From Diploptera punctata (lineage: Eukaryota; Arthropoda; Insecta; Blattodea; Blaberidae): a stretch of 64,000 bases of DNA. The DNA lies in the NCBI GenBank assembly GCA_030220185.1, contig JASPKZ010000425.1:1141501-1205500 (forward strand). Reading direction: 5' to 3'. The first letter of the stretch is position 1; every line of letters begins with the position of its first letter. Positions 42,167 through 52,261 of this stretch are shown here, one piece after another. The position numbers and the translations under genes are program-made. Below the pieces are notes generated by a model that did no database searches, was not told the DNA's origin, and saw only the letters and a program-made list of their open reading frames with translations.

Positions 42167-42206
42167 CCTGTAGGCCTTTCAGAACATCCGTTCTATCTTC
42201 AGCAGG
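42167..42206 (-). ncRNA. Hammerhead motif, F5, all core positions consensus
   Basis: Helix I CCUG/CAGG (4 bp), core CUGAAGA, extra U, helix II AGAAC/GUUCU (5 perfect pairs, loop GGAU), GAA, helix III AGGCCU, A17. The best-preserved motif in the window. Confidence 0.75.
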
Positions 42207-42305
42207 TCTTTCTTTGCTACAATATCTAATATGATGGTTGATTCTGCTGGTCCTAATGTGTTGTCGTGTCAAGCTCTTCAAGACGACAGAACAACCGTCG
42301 TGATG

Positions 42306-42348
42306 ATACTGAGGATGGAACAGAAACTATGTTCCGAAACTAGTTTAT
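42306..42348 (+). ncRNA. Hammerhead motif, F3
   Basis: Helix I AUA/UAU, core CUGAGGA, extra U, helix II GGAAC/GUUCC (5 perfect pairs), GAA, helix III ACUAGU, U17 at 42345. In frame it reads TEDGTETMFRN then TAG inside helix III; GAGGTGAGTG follows 30 nt later. Confidence 0.7.
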
Positions 42349-42434
42349 AATCAAATAAGAAGAACAATATGAGGTGAGTGATAAAAAATTCTACCTTAAT
42401 CAACCATCATACTAGATATTGTAGTGAAGAAGGA

Positions 42435-42474
42435 CCTGCTGAAGATGGGATGGATGTTCTGAAAGGCCTACAGG
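42435..42474 (+). ncRNA. Hammerhead motif, F5
   Basis: Helix I CCUG/CAGG, core CUGAAGA, extra U, helix II GGGAU/GUUCU (wobble-rich), GAA, AGGCCU, A17 at 42470. Confidence 0.65.
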
Positions 42475-42839
42475 CATAAAGAATACATATTTTATAAGTT
42501 GAGGATGAAGGATTTTACCTAAGAAGGTATATCTTAACTTATTTTATTTTATTACTACAATTATGAAGTATAACATAGAGTTATATGGGAATACAGTGGA
42601 TACTTTTTAATTCAAACTCAAGGGGGAATTTTAAAAAATTTGAATTATCGAAACTTCAAATTAACAAAAGACACTTTATTTTACATAGTACTGTAGCCTG
42701 AAATAAATTTATTTCAGCAAATACGGCAATTAACATGCTCTGTAACTCCCCTTTTAATTTACGTATTTTGTCATAAAATATGCAGCCCTAGTAGTTTGAC
42801 ACAAGTTTAAAGCACTTTCAGTACAAGACTGCTCCCCCT

Positions 42840-43169
42840 TAAACGTAAATGTTTTTGTTAGGCATACACTTGAAGAAAAGTCCAGTTTCCATCCACATTA
42901 AAGATGTCTTTTGATTTATAGTTCCTTGCGAATTCAGTAATCCACTCATTAGTTGTTTCCCTATTAACTGAAGCATTCTTCCGCACACGTTTTTAAATGA
43001 ATTGTCATGTATTTCCTGAAAAACCACTGAACCAACATCCACTTACTTTAAAAATTTTAACGCCCAACTTTTTTGCAAATTCTTTGGCCTTGGCACACAC
43101 TAATGAGCCACTCAATGGTATGTTATGATCACGCGATTGTTTCAACCATTTGAACACACACTCATCAAC
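42840..43169 (-). pseudogene. Tigger/CENP-B-like transposase fragment
   Basis: Minus frames: FKWLKQSRDHNIPLSGSLVC, then a frameshift, and ETGLFFKCMPNKNIYV, where intact pogo-type transposases have a DETGLF catalytic-Asp motif. A 1-nt shift lies just before the ETGLF. Non-functional. Confidence 0.65.
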
Positions 43170-43281
43170 TTCAGGAAATTCATATATTAAATTTGGGAAT
43201 TTTTAACATTATGAGGTTCAAATTCATAAGTATTAAATTAAGTGATTATTTCATACCTCATACTTCTATATTTCTTTAAAT

Positions 43282-43326
43282 ACAGCACTGCAGTATCGAC
43301 AATTTCTTATCACCATCATCAGCTGT
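43282..43326 (-). ncRNA. Hammerhead-like motif, F4, left arm (defective)
   Basis: Mirror of 43925-43969 with the same GAU (for GAA) and G17 changes. Confidence 0.4.
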
Positions 43327-43436
43327 TTTCACGATTGTCAATTTTTACTTTTGTTGCTAATTATCCAAACTGCCATCTGATGTTCTTCTAAGAATTATTT
43401 TCTAAACTGCCATCTGGTATTAATATTTAATTTTGG

Positions 43437-43481
43437 AAAGCTGAAGATAAAACAGAATTGTTTTGAAACATGTTCAAGAAC
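43437..43481 (+). ncRNA. Hammerhead-like motif, F1
   Basis: Core CUGAAGA at 43441-43447, extra U, helix II AAAACA/UGUUUU, GAA, ACAUGU, U17. The TTGAGGTAAGATG end follows. Confidence 0.5.
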
Positions 43482-43924
43482 AAATCAACATTAATATTGA
43501 GGTAAGATGTCCAGACCAAAAATAATATAATTGCCATCTGGTGTTCATTTAGTGAATCATTTTCTAAACTGCCATCTGTTGTATTTTTGAGAACTTTGTA
43601 ATCAAGCTAGGTTCATCTGGAATTTCGAAGTTCATAGTTCTAGTATGGTTTTTTTGAATATATATTCAAAAATACCATACTAGAACTATGAACTTCGAAA
43701 TTCCAGATGAACATATTCAAAAAAACCATACTAGAACTATGAACTTCGAAATTCCAGATGAACCTAGCTTGATTACAAAGTTCTCAAAAATACAACAGAT
43801 GGCGGTTTAGAAAATGATTCATTAAATGAACACCAGAAGGCAGTTTAGAAAATAATTCTTTAAAAGAACATCAGATGGCAGTTTGGATAATTATCAACAA
43901 AAGTAAAAATTGACAATCGTGAAA

Positions 43925-43969
43925 ACAGCTGATGATGGTGATAAGAAATTGCCGATACTGCAGTGCTGT
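43925..43969 (+). ncRNA. Hammerhead-like motif, F4, right arm (defective)
   Basis: Helix I ACAG/CUGU (4 bp), core CUGAUGA, extra U, helix II GGUGAU/AUUGCC, but GAU in place of GAA and G at position 17; helix III ACUGCAGU. In frame it reads ADDGDKKLPILQCCI then TAA. Confidence 0.5.
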
Positions 43970-44824
43970 ATTTAAAGAAATATAGAAGTATGAGATATGA
44001 AATAATAACGATTAATTTAATACTTATATATTCAGGAAATTCACCTCCTCTTATGCATTTCCTACTTCCACCGCTTTCTAGCTTCCAACTCTCCATTATT
44101 TTTTCTTTATTCCTTATGTAGGTGGATAAAGTGTTTGGCAATATCACACTTCTTCTTTGTTCCTTTTTCTACTTCCCTGCGCACTTCAACTTTTTTTTTT
44201 TTTGCTAATGTTAAACTTGTGTACACTCTGCATTTTGACATTGTGAATTGAGTCACTTAATAGATACTGACTGAAGTTATTAACTGTACTGTATGTTTAC
44301 ATGCATACCTGTACTGTAAAAGTAAGGGAGGGTACATGCATTATTCTCAGTTTTTAGGCTATGAGTGAGGGGTGGGTGTCTATGTACTGTTTCCGACAAC
44401 ATTGGTCCAGTTTGCTTGCCATCTAATGAAATTTTAACAATAAGCAACTAGGAATGCGGGTACTAGATGAATTATTGGAATTTTTCAACCATATTTCAAC
44501 TTTTATAGAATTCAGATTACTTTTTTCATTATCAATATAAATTGAATTGTGACTTTGAATTATCCAAATGTTGGCTTCAAAACATCAAATTAATTATGAA
44601 TTTTTAACATTATTTTAAATAGGGGTTCCAAGGGGATTGTGCTTATATTTGAATTACCCAATTATTTGAATTATCGAATGTTGAATTAACCGGTGTCCAC
44701 TGTATATGCAATTGCAGTGATGGTTTCTTTAAGAGAAGACAAACAGTAGAGATTTGTACAAACTATATGGAATTTCAGTTTTGAATATTTTTAGAGTTTA
44801 ATGTAAACAATAATGATTTTTCAG

Positions 44825-45035
44825 GCACTCATGTTTCCTCCATCTATATATGAATTTGTGACCAAAACACTGCATAAAGAGATGATATTAGTATTAAATA
44901 AGATAGACTTGGCACCTGCTCCCCTGGTTGTTGCTTGGAAACATTACTTCAAGGAAAAATATCCTTCTCTTCACATCCTTACATTCACTTCATACCCTGT
45001 CTATAATCTGAGAGGCAATCAGGAAAATAAAGCAG
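44825..45035 (+). CDS. GNL1: GNL1 exon 5 (G4 motif NKID)
   Basis: Acceptor TTTTTCAG, donor GTATGT; 211 nt, phase 0 in, 1 out. Translates ALMFPPSIYEFVTKTLHKEM, ILVLNKIDLAPAPLVVAWKH, YFKEKYPSLHILTFTSYP. NKID is the guanine-specificity motif (G4), here ahead of the P-loop as expected in a circularly permuted GTPase. The preceding intron of 12.7 kb contains most of the PLEs and a Tigger element. Confidence 0.95.
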
Positions 45036-45109
45036 GTATGTATACTTTCGTTATTTTAAGTCAGTGGAGATAAAATACTATATATTCTAGCATATTTTCT
45101 CTATTTTTT

Positions 45110-45330
45110 CACTAGGCCTTAGGAAGCCTTTGGGGTAATGGAAGATTAAGGCTCCCATTTTTTCTAGTCAGATTGTCAGTCATGCATGACAGGAATATTT
45201 ACTCCCAGAACAAGCATCTGGTACTCGTTTCCATTAGAGGCTAAGTTGATCCCAGGTCCATGGTGCCTCTAGCAAGTTTGATCAGTTTAAAAATCTTGAA
45301 CCCCTGACCTTTTGCCTTTTAATCATCATC
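45110..45330 (-). mobile_element. SINE-A copy, diverged
   Basis: Inverse of the SINE-A body: GGAAGATTAAGGCTCCCATT, CTGGTACTCGTTTCCATTAG, and TTGAACCCCTGACCTT (decayed B box). Confidence 0.7.
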
Positions 45331-45434
45331 ATCATCCTCTTATTGTGTCCTCCTTTCGCTGCAAATACATTAGTCTCTGGTGAGTTGAGTTTTCCGTGAG
45401 CACGTGCAAAGTTCAAATTAGCAACGCCGACTGG

Positions 45435-46350
45435 TCATGCATAAAAGTAGCTTTTTTCGTAATATTGGCAAGAAATTACCCAGAATTCTCAGCGATAAAA
45501 CCACTTCCCATTATTTTCGCCTGCTAGAGGAATGCATTTACGCTTGTGTCCTGCAAATAAAACCATATACGATGACGTCTGCATCGCGCGATATTATGCC
45601 GATTCTCCTGTTCTTCCAGTTGAATTCTTTGGTAGACTCTTATCAAATTCCTCTTCTCCGCGTATATCGAAAACAAGATCAAAGTCTTCAAGGTCTGACA
45701 TCTTGGATAAAGCAGCAAGGTTTCAAAGTACATCAGTTACCATCGGGTTGCTCACGATTCATTCTCTGCAAAGTCACCTCGCCAGGTAGCTTAGGAATTT
45801 CGACAATTATTATTGCATGAACAGACTTTTGAGTACAAAAAAACATCTTTGGATGCAACTTTCTCAGCAGAGAATGACTTTTACGGTCTAATGCGTTCAT
45901 AGATACGACCCTTAAAGCTAGAAGGTGGTGTTTGTCCATGATCAGGTCTGGGTCGTTGCATATTACACATCTGTCTGATTGAAAAACATGTATTCTGTGG
46001 AGATGGTGAGCCAGGCAGTCGTGTCCCGACATCAGTCTGAATTTCGCTACTGCTTCCTTGCGGCCTTTATGTTTTACTTCTGTGTATAGTTCATCAATTT
46101 TTTCCCATGATTTCCCTCTGGCTATTGCAATGTTTTCTTTCAGGTTTTCCATTTGGAATGCTTTCTTGATTTCTTTGATCTTTCTGTGGAGGTTTGATTT
46201 GGAATGGGATGTTATTTGTATTTTGGTACCCTTTTTGGCAAGTCCATCAGCTATTTCATTGCCAACTATTCCGTTGTGTGAGGGTATCCACTGGAAGGCT
46301 ATTAATTTGTTCTGGTTGTTAAGGTATTTTAGAAGTTTAATAATATTATT
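45435..46350 (-). mobile_element. LINE 3' part with RNase H domain, 5' truncated
   Basis: Minus frames: IAFQWIPSHNGIVGNEIADG (RNase H, with the catalytic Asp in EIADG), RGKSWEKIDELYTEVKHKGR, then KFRLMSGHDCLAHHLHRI and CVICNDPD (Cys motif). The 3' end (about 45750) matches 26440-26612. Head to head with the next LINE. Confidence 0.75.
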
Positions 46351-46361
46351 ATTAATAATTT

Positions 46362-47880
46362 ACATTAAGGAAGAAACCACTACCCATCACTCTGAAATTG
46401 GAGGGTGAATTATTAACTCAAACACATGAAGCAAAATATTTAGGAATAACTCTGGACACAAAATTAACATGGAAGAAACACATAGAGAACATATGTACAA
46501 AGATAGAAACAAGGTTACCGTTATTAAAATGATTAGCAGGGAAAAAGTGGGGTTGCAACACACAAACTCTAAACACCTTCTACCAAATGTACATAAAACG
46601 TATACTTCATTATTGTGAAGAAATCCTAGTAACTACAAAAGTGGAAAAACTTAATAAATTGCAGAAATAATCCTCTGTCTGATAACAGGAGCCGTTAAAA
46701 CAACACCAATCACTGCCATGCAAATCTTAACAAATAACCCAAACATAGCATTTGAAATTGAGAAAACAGCAATCACACAGTATGAAAAATTTTTAAGGCT
46801 ACCCCATAATAACTGGACCCAAAGAAAACCACAAGTATGTTTAAAATCTCAGCAAAGCTTCTTAAGCATAGTATAAGAAATCAAACAGAAATTGCAACTT
46901 CCACATTCAAAAGAAAATATGCAGATGAGAAACAACCCTCTAGAATTTTTGGAAATTGAATATAACCTTCATTTGACAGAAGACATCAAGAAATCTGAAA
47001 CTCCCCCATATATTTTAAAACAAATGTCACTGGAAATAATAAATCTAAGATACCCTGCTCCTGAATGGATACATATTTTTACAGATGCTTCCAGCCTACC
47101 AAACGACGGTGGCACTGTTGCTGGTGCAGTATGTCCACTTTTTTCCCTTTATCATAAACTAAACACAAATTCAACAAACTTTGATGGCGAAATTCTAGCA
47201 ATTTTCTTAAGTTTACAAAATCTTTTATATCACATCCAAAAATTTACAAAAGTTGTAATTCTATGTGACTCCAAAGCAGCCATTCTCGCTATAACATGAG
47301 ACACAACACCCAGAAGCATCAAAATTATCGAATGTCACAAAATGATAAAACAATTATCCCATCTACATAAAAAATTTGTACTTCAATGGATTCCAGCCCA
47401 TTGTGGAGTGACAGGCAATGAAATAGCCGATTTTCTGGCCAAGAAGGGTAGCAAAATTGTTTCAAACCCGACTTCTACTCCAGTTTCCTTTCACTCTATC
47501 AAAAGAATTATCTCAAATAAATATATCAATAAACTTAGAGAAGAATACACCACCAAAACATCTGGAAAGGAATGGGAAAATCTACAAGCTTTATGACATT
47601 ACTACATTACAAAGAAAATCTGCAGTAGCAACATTCAGACTGCTAACGGGACATGACTGCCTGAATAAACACCTACACAGACTTGGCATAACAGATTCAC
47701 CTAAATGCCCTTTTTGCAATTTAAATGAAGATATGGAAAGAAACCATCTCCTCCGTTGTCCAGCTTTTGTAGAAGATACGAGCCTTTCTGCTAAATATTG
47801 GAGTGCAAGAGAACGAATGATTTCATTATCAAGTGCTCGACATTAGATACCAACCAACGATATTATTATTAATATAATTA
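46362..47880 (+). mobile_element. LINE 3' part (RT thumb, RNase H, Cys motif)
   Basis: Frames: EAKYLGITLDTKLTWKKHIE, then EWIHIFTDASSLPNDGGTVA (first RNase H Asp), VVILCDSKAAILAIT (DSKA), LQWIPAHCGVTGNEIADFLA, and KSAVATFRLLTGHDCLNKHL with CPFCNLNEDMERNHLLRC. Breaks at 47300, 47596 and others. The 3' end at 47848 (CATTAG). Jockey/I-type LINEs have this layout; clade not settled. Confidence 0.8.
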
Positions 47881-47954
47881 ATTTGGGAATTTTAACATTA
47901 TGAGGTAAGAAGAATTCACAATTATTATTATTAATTGATCTTAATGTATATATA

Positions 47955-48200
47955 CTATATCATCCATGCAAGTATTAGGCCAAGTGGCCTGTTATGGTCA
48001 CAAAGAGGAGTTTTCCATCCAGTGCTTTTTTGGACATCCCAGCGATATTTTGCCTTGGGGGCAGTAACGAAGCACGGCTTTTGGAATTCTATACGGCATT
48101 CGTTGAAGATGGGCTTTCCAGTTGTTCTGTATATGGTGAAGAATGGGTTCTACATCCAACTCTTCCAAAATTTCATATTACTTCTATATACATATAATAT
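47955..48200 (-). mobile_element. RTE-like LINE 3' end
   Basis: Inverse of 23180-23400: CATGCAAGTATTAGGCC...GTTTTCCATCCAGTGCTTTT...GAATGGGTTCTACATCCAAC. Confidence 0.7.
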
Positions 48201-48282
48201 CTGTAATAAGATTACGAACATTGTTCTAAATATAGGCACCTGACATGTATTTTTAAAAATTAAAAAAAGTATTATTTTCTAG

Positions 48283-48378
48283 GCTTACAAGTTCGCCGCA
48301 GGAGGGGAAAACTTAGAATGGCAACTGAAGGAGCAAAGACATTATTGCAGGCTTGCAAGGATATTGTGAAAGATGAAG
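48283..48378 (+). CDS. GNL1: GNL1 exon 6
   Basis: Acceptor TTTTCTAG, donor GTCAGT, 96 nt, phase 1 in and out. Translates LQVRRRRGKLRMATEGAKTL then LQACKDIVKDE: the basic segment and helix between G4/G5 and the P-loop (vertebrate counterpart has KKSRRRGRG...EQLLRACE). Confidence 0.9.
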
Positions 48379-48567
48379 GTCAGTAAAATTTGTCGCCTTA
48401 TACCATTGCATTAAAATTAGAATATAGGTTGAACTTTTATAGGAAAAAATCACTATGAGGTTTAATTTAAGATTAATGGGTTATTTTAGGAAGTAATATT
48501 TTGAGGTTCTTTTAATCAAGTTTTTTTTGAGTCTGTACTATCTTACCTCAATTTAATGTTGATTTGT

Positions 48568-48609
48568 TTTGAACATGTTTTGATTAGTCTTCTAATCATC
48601 TTCAGCTTG
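48568..48609 (-). ncRNA. Hammerhead-like motif, F1 (G12 to A)
   Basis: Core CUGAAGA intact, extra U, helix II GAUUAG/CUAAUC (6 bp), but AAA in place of GAA; ACAUGU, U17. Confidence 0.5.
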
Positions 48610-48759
48610 GCCAGACTGGTTAGATTTATGTTGTATACCCTGGATGTCGATGTCAGCTCCCAATGAATATGACCTCGTTTGGAGGTTCTTCGGCCAACCG
48701 CAGGAGGGAGCTGACATTGACATCCAGGGTATACAACATAAATCTAACCAGTCTGGCCA

Positions 48760-48798
48760 TGTTGAAGATGATTAGAAGACTAATCGAAACATGTTCAA
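48760..48798 (+). ncRNA. Hammerhead-like motif, F1 (C3 to U)
   Basis: Helix I UG/CA, core UUGAAGA (C3 changed, G8 kept), extra U, helix II GAUUAG/CUAAUC, GAA, ACAUGU, U17 at 48795. In the PLE frame: GHVEDD then TAG in helix II. Confidence 0.5.
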
Positions 48799-48810
48799 AA
48801 CAAATCAACA

Positions 48811-49588
48811 TGTTGTTTTCAAATGCTGGGCCTTGGCAATGAAGCCATTAGCGTTCTTGCTCTCCAATATTTCTCTATAGTGGATCCAACAGGTAATACT
48901 TCACAGGTTTGTAGATGTTCTTCGTTCATTTCTTTGTCTTTGTTGCATAGAGGACAATTTGGATTCGTGTAGATTCCTATTTTATATAAATGTTTGGCCA
49001 AACAGTCATGTTCTGTAAGCAGTCTAAATTTTGCTACTGTAGTTTTACGTAGAATTTCTGGAATAATATCTGGCTTCTTTACTAAAATATTCCATTTTTT
49101 ATCTTTGACTTTATTACATAGGTCTTGGTTTTGTTTGATTTTATATTTGTTTTTAATTATTCTTTTTATGGATGTGAAAGGTAAGCTTTTACTAGTATTC
49201 TGGATTAGATTGGAGCCATTTTTGGCAAGAAAATCAGCAGTCTCATTTCCAGCAATTCCACAATGGGCAGGTATCCATTGCAACTGAATTCTTTTCTGTA
49301 GTTTTTGGGGTTGTTGAATCATTTTGTAGCACTCTTTAATTTGTATTGACTTCATTTTGTGTGAATTTATTGCATATATTGCTGCCTTAGAATCAGAGAA
49401 TATGACAGCATTTTGAAATTTATTTATTCTGTATAATAATTGTTGGAGTGAAATATGAATAGCCGTTACTTCCGCATCAAAATTTGTTGTGTGGTATCCT
49501 GCTGGATGATAAAATGAAAATAATGCACATGTAATTCCTGATCCTGAGTTGTTATCAATAGGAGATCCATCTGTGTAGAGATGTAACC
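48811..49588 (-). mobile_element. LINE 3' part with intact RNase H frame, inserted in PLE
   Basis: One open frame, about 255 codons: LHLYTDGSPIDNNSGSGITC (first Asp), FDAEVTAIHISLQQLLYRIN (Glu), VIFSDSKAAIYAINSHKMKS (Asp), IQLQWIPAHCGIAGNETADF (fourth Asp), and CPLCNKDKEMNEEHLQTC. The full RNase H catalytic set is visible. Target duplication AACAAATCAACA at 48799-48810 and 49589-49600. 5' truncated; the upstream Met lies in the flank. Confidence 0.85.
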
Positions 49589-49794
49589 AACAAATCAACA
49601 TTAAATTGAGGTAAGATAGTACAGACTCAAAAAAAAAAAACTTGATTAATTTAAGATTACTTAGAAGACTGGATATGAGGTGAGGTATGAAGCATTTTAA
49701 TTTAATCTTAGAATACAGGTATCTGCTGAAGATAGTTACATTTTTATCACTTCAAACATAATTGATGATAATATTTAATGCTACTGTCTTTAAC

Positions 49795-50320
49795 AGAGAG
49801 GAGACCCTTTAATTCCTTCCATCGAAGGCTTAAAGGAACCGACCTGGACAGTAACCTAGTGTCCAATCCCTCACCTTCTCGTGGTGCAGCTGTTAGTAAT
49901 CATGCTTATGCATGATGAACGAAAGGGAAGGGCTACTCACCAACAAGCACTGGTCAGCTTGGTGAGTTTTTCTTTTTTGACCGAATTGGTATTACTTCTC
50001 CTTCCCATACCAATTCCCTCTTTCAACTTTTCTATCCATTCTCCCTTGACTGACCTCTTGTTTCTTTCGACCCTGATGGTATTAGAGTATTCGAGGCCTA
50101 GGGGTTCATTTCTCCTTCCTTCCTATACCTACTTTCTCTCTATGGGTGACGTAACCACCACATGTGGTGCCTACTACTAAACGGTTACAACTAGTTTATT
50201 GTACTCCAATACAACTGCTCCGTTGTCCAGCTTTTGTAGAAGAGACCAGCCTTTCTGCTAAATATTGGAGTGCAAGAGAGCGAATGATTTCATTATCAAG
50301 TGCTCGACATTAGATACCAA
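49795..50320 (+). mobile_element. Internally deleted LINE derivative
   Basis: 5'-UTR-like head (CTCACCTTCTCGTGGTGCAG, then TTTCGACCCTGATGGTATTA, related to the head of element Z) joined at about 50216 directly to the LINE 3' end. 50217-50315 is almost identical to 47753-47850 (CTCCGTTGTCCAGCTTTTGT...CAAGTGCTCGACATTAG). No coding interior. Confidence 0.65.
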
Positions 50321-50780
50321 CCATATTATTCACAATTTCCATGAATGTTGAATGGAATACTATTTTGTATTACATAGACAGTATATAATCTAAGTAAAAA
50401 TCATAATTGATGATGATACTTTTGGAATTTTCTATAAAATTAAAGGCATTAGTAGGCACTTCATAGTTTTATTTATGTTAGAGAATATTATTAATTTAAC
50501 GGCTGGGGACCCGACATGCTGACTACATGTAACCCATATAACAGTTGGATGATTATCACATGTGGATGTGAGACAAATGGCCGACTGGTAGGCTATAAGG
50601 GCCTTTAGCCTTTTCTGCCAAGGAGTTTATTAATAATTTATTATTTTGTGTCATAAGTCATAATAAATATGTAGGATCTTTGGGTTTATAGTGCAATTTT
50701 GTGAATAAGTTGCAGCCAAAGTAGTTAATGTAGCCATTATATATAATATCTATAAAATATGATTAGCAGTTATACATAAT
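50321..50780. other. GNL1 intron 6 spacer
   Basis: A patch at 50505-50615 (GGCTGGGGACCCGACATGCT ... AAGGGCCTTTAGCC) is of the kind seen in SINE/LINE tails but I cannot name it. Confidence 0.4.
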
Positions 50781-50789
50781 CACATTTCT

Positions 50790-51415
50790 CCATTATTCCA
50801 CAAATTGTCATGGCTACATCTAAAAGTGAGAAGAAAATCATACTGTCTAATTCTCTTATTTAAGATCCTACATACCTCAATTCCCAATTATTTATCATCT
50901 CGTACCCAGTATCTATCCTCAAACCATAACTTAAACACAAGATCACAACATAGTCTCTTGCTTAATATACCGCAACATATGACATCACATCACTCCATGT
51001 CATATACTATCTTCACTTCTCGCAACTGGAATTCCCTACCACAAGTAATAAGGGGCTGCCGGACTTTGGCATCTTTTAAAATAAATCTAAATTTATATTT
51101 GCTCAAACCTCAACTTCATCATTACCCAGTGTAAGGTACATATATTAATTGGTGTTTTTCGTATAATTCCTCATATTTATACTATGATTATTATTATCAT
51201 AAGTATTATTATTATTATCATATAAAATGTTTGTTTGTACATGAAATTTACATTGCTACATTTAATGTATCTTTAACTGTTTATAATTAGTATAGTGTAT
51301 ATCTATATTTGTCAAATATTTATTTGTATTTGTGCTGGTTGAGTGGAAGAGAAGGCCTTATGGCCTTAACTCTGCCAGAATAAATAAAACATTATTATTA
51401 TTATTATTATCACTC
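50790..51415 (+). mobile_element. CR1/L2-like LINE 3' end
   Basis: Frame RRKSYCLILLFKILHTSIPN, then FTSRNWNSLPQVIRGCRTLA, SFKINLNLYLLKPQLH: the conserved C-terminus of CR1/L2-type ORF2 (RxWNSLPxxIR...SFKxxLxxYL). The 3' UTR ends GGCCTTATGGCCTTAACTCT, GCCAGAATAAATAAA then (ATT)n. Confidence 0.75.
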
Positions 51416-51425
51416 TACCTGTAAC

Positions 51426-51660
51426 ATATCGCTCATTTGCGAGAAGAGTGACATAACTCTAAAAACATAGTTTTTCAGGAGAATCAATAGTACTTGCCTC
51501 TATTTGTCATAAATATTAAATTACTATAACAACTCATTTTATACAATCACGTATGTCGTTCTTCCAGAATATACAACTGAGTTTTATCTTTCATGTAGTG
51601 TCAAAACTCAAAATTGGCAACTTTTAGTTATGTCACTCTTCTCGCAAATGAGTGATATAT
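51426..51660. mobile_element. MITE with ~35-bp terminal inverted repeats
   Basis: Ends ATATCGCTCATTTGCGAGAA and the inverse TTCTCGCAAATGAGTGATAT; inner GAGTGACATAACT is also mirrored. About 235 bp, non-coding. Confidence 0.8.
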
Positions 51661-51689
51661 AATGTTGGGTATGTTCGAGAAAAGATCTT

Positions 51690-52107
51690 CTTCTTCCTTC
51701 CAAGTATTAGGCCAAGGCCTGTTACGATCCTATAGAAAATTTTCCCTCCAGCGTTTGCGGGAAATTCTCGTATAAGACTTGAAAGCATAATAATAGTCCC
51801 TTCGATTGGTTGCTGGCCAAAGGAAGGCAAGACCAGTGATGGGGCTGCCATCTTATAGCCTCTGGTCAGGCTTTTCTGGAGAAGAAAAGAAAATAAAGGA
51901 AAGAAGAAATGGAAGAAAGGAAAGACTCCCTAGCCCTCGGATGCCCTAATAGCGTTGGGGTCGAAAAAAACAAGAGTTAACCAAGAGAGGTTAGATAGTA
52001 AAGTTAAAAGAGTGCAAAACACAAGTAAGTGGAAGAAATGTTTTGCACAGCTTGGGCACCTTGTGGTCGCCATCCACATATCCCCTAGATGAGGACCCCT
52101 GAGGGTA
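51690..52107 (-). mobile_element. Element Z copy (non-autonomous RTE derivative)
   Basis: Almost identical to 37015-37375 over about 355 bp (ATGGGGCTGCCATCTTATAG, GACTCCCTAGCCCTCGGATG, CACCTTGTGGTCGCCATCCA) but with a shorter RTE tail segment ending CTTCTTCTTCC. Confidence 0.8.
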
Positions 52108-52217
52108 TAATATATGTATATATATGTTATATTGCAGATTTTCGTGGATATAAGTATGAATATGAATGTTTTCTTGGTTCTCCGCGTCTTGGATTCAAGT
52201 TCAGTCTCTGGCCACTG

Positions 52218-52261
52218 ATTCCAACGTTTCGGCATGATCCCACATGCCATTATCAAGGAAT
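52218..52261 (-). ncRNA. Hammerhead motif, F9 (U3/A8), best copy
   Basis: Helix I AUUCC/GGAAU (5 perfect pairs), core UUGAUAA, extra U, helix II GGCAUG/CAUGCC (6 perfect pairs), GAA, ACGU at the helix III position (loopless, would need dimer pairing), U17. Confidence 0.6.

Larger units (their letters stand above)
42061..42545. mobile_element. Composite PLE hairpin (F5 outer, F3 inner)
   Basis: Outer arms AAAATATACCTTCTTAGGTA and CTAAGAAGGTATATCTTAAC are inverse. Each arm bears an F5 hammerhead. Between them a plus-strand F3 end with its own hammerhead and GAGGTGAGTG lies at 42295-42400. Confidence 0.75.
43183..44030. mobile_element. F4 PLE inverted insertion inside Tigger, with an F1 piece nested
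   Basis: Arms of about 250 bp: AGCACTGCAGTATCGACAAT at 43284 mirrors the plus arm at 43949-43968; TCCAGATGAACCTAGCTTGA at 43759 mirrors 43598. The flanking sequence TTCAGGAAATTCA is duplicated at 43170-43182 and 44031-44043 (13 bp, or 12 plus one chance match). An F1 piece (43425-43535) is inserted in the left arm. Confidence 0.8.
42594..44702 (-). mobile_element. Pogo/Tigger-like DNA transposon interrupted by a PLE
   Basis: Termini CAGTGGA...  and ...TCCACTG flanked by TA on both sides; inner end sequences CAAACTCAAGGGGG and its inverse-related CCAAGGGGATTGTG. The minus frames contain an HTH_psq-like N-terminus (EKIMESWKLESGGSRKCI) and CVFKWLKQSRDHNIPLSGSL, then KAKEFAKKLGVK. The transposase is decayed. 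Interrupted by 43183-44030. Confidence 0.8.
48440..49650. mobile_element. F1 PLE hairpin interrupted by a LINE
   Basis: Arms: TTGAGTCTGTACTATCTTAC at about 48527 mirrors GTAAGATAGTACAGACTCAA at 49612; the centre of the PLE hairpin is at about 48660. The plus arm encodes the PLE C-terminus NEYDLVWRFFGQPQEGADID through SNQSGHVEDD then TAG. The plus arm is interrupted by the LINE at 48811-49588. Confidence 0.75.
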
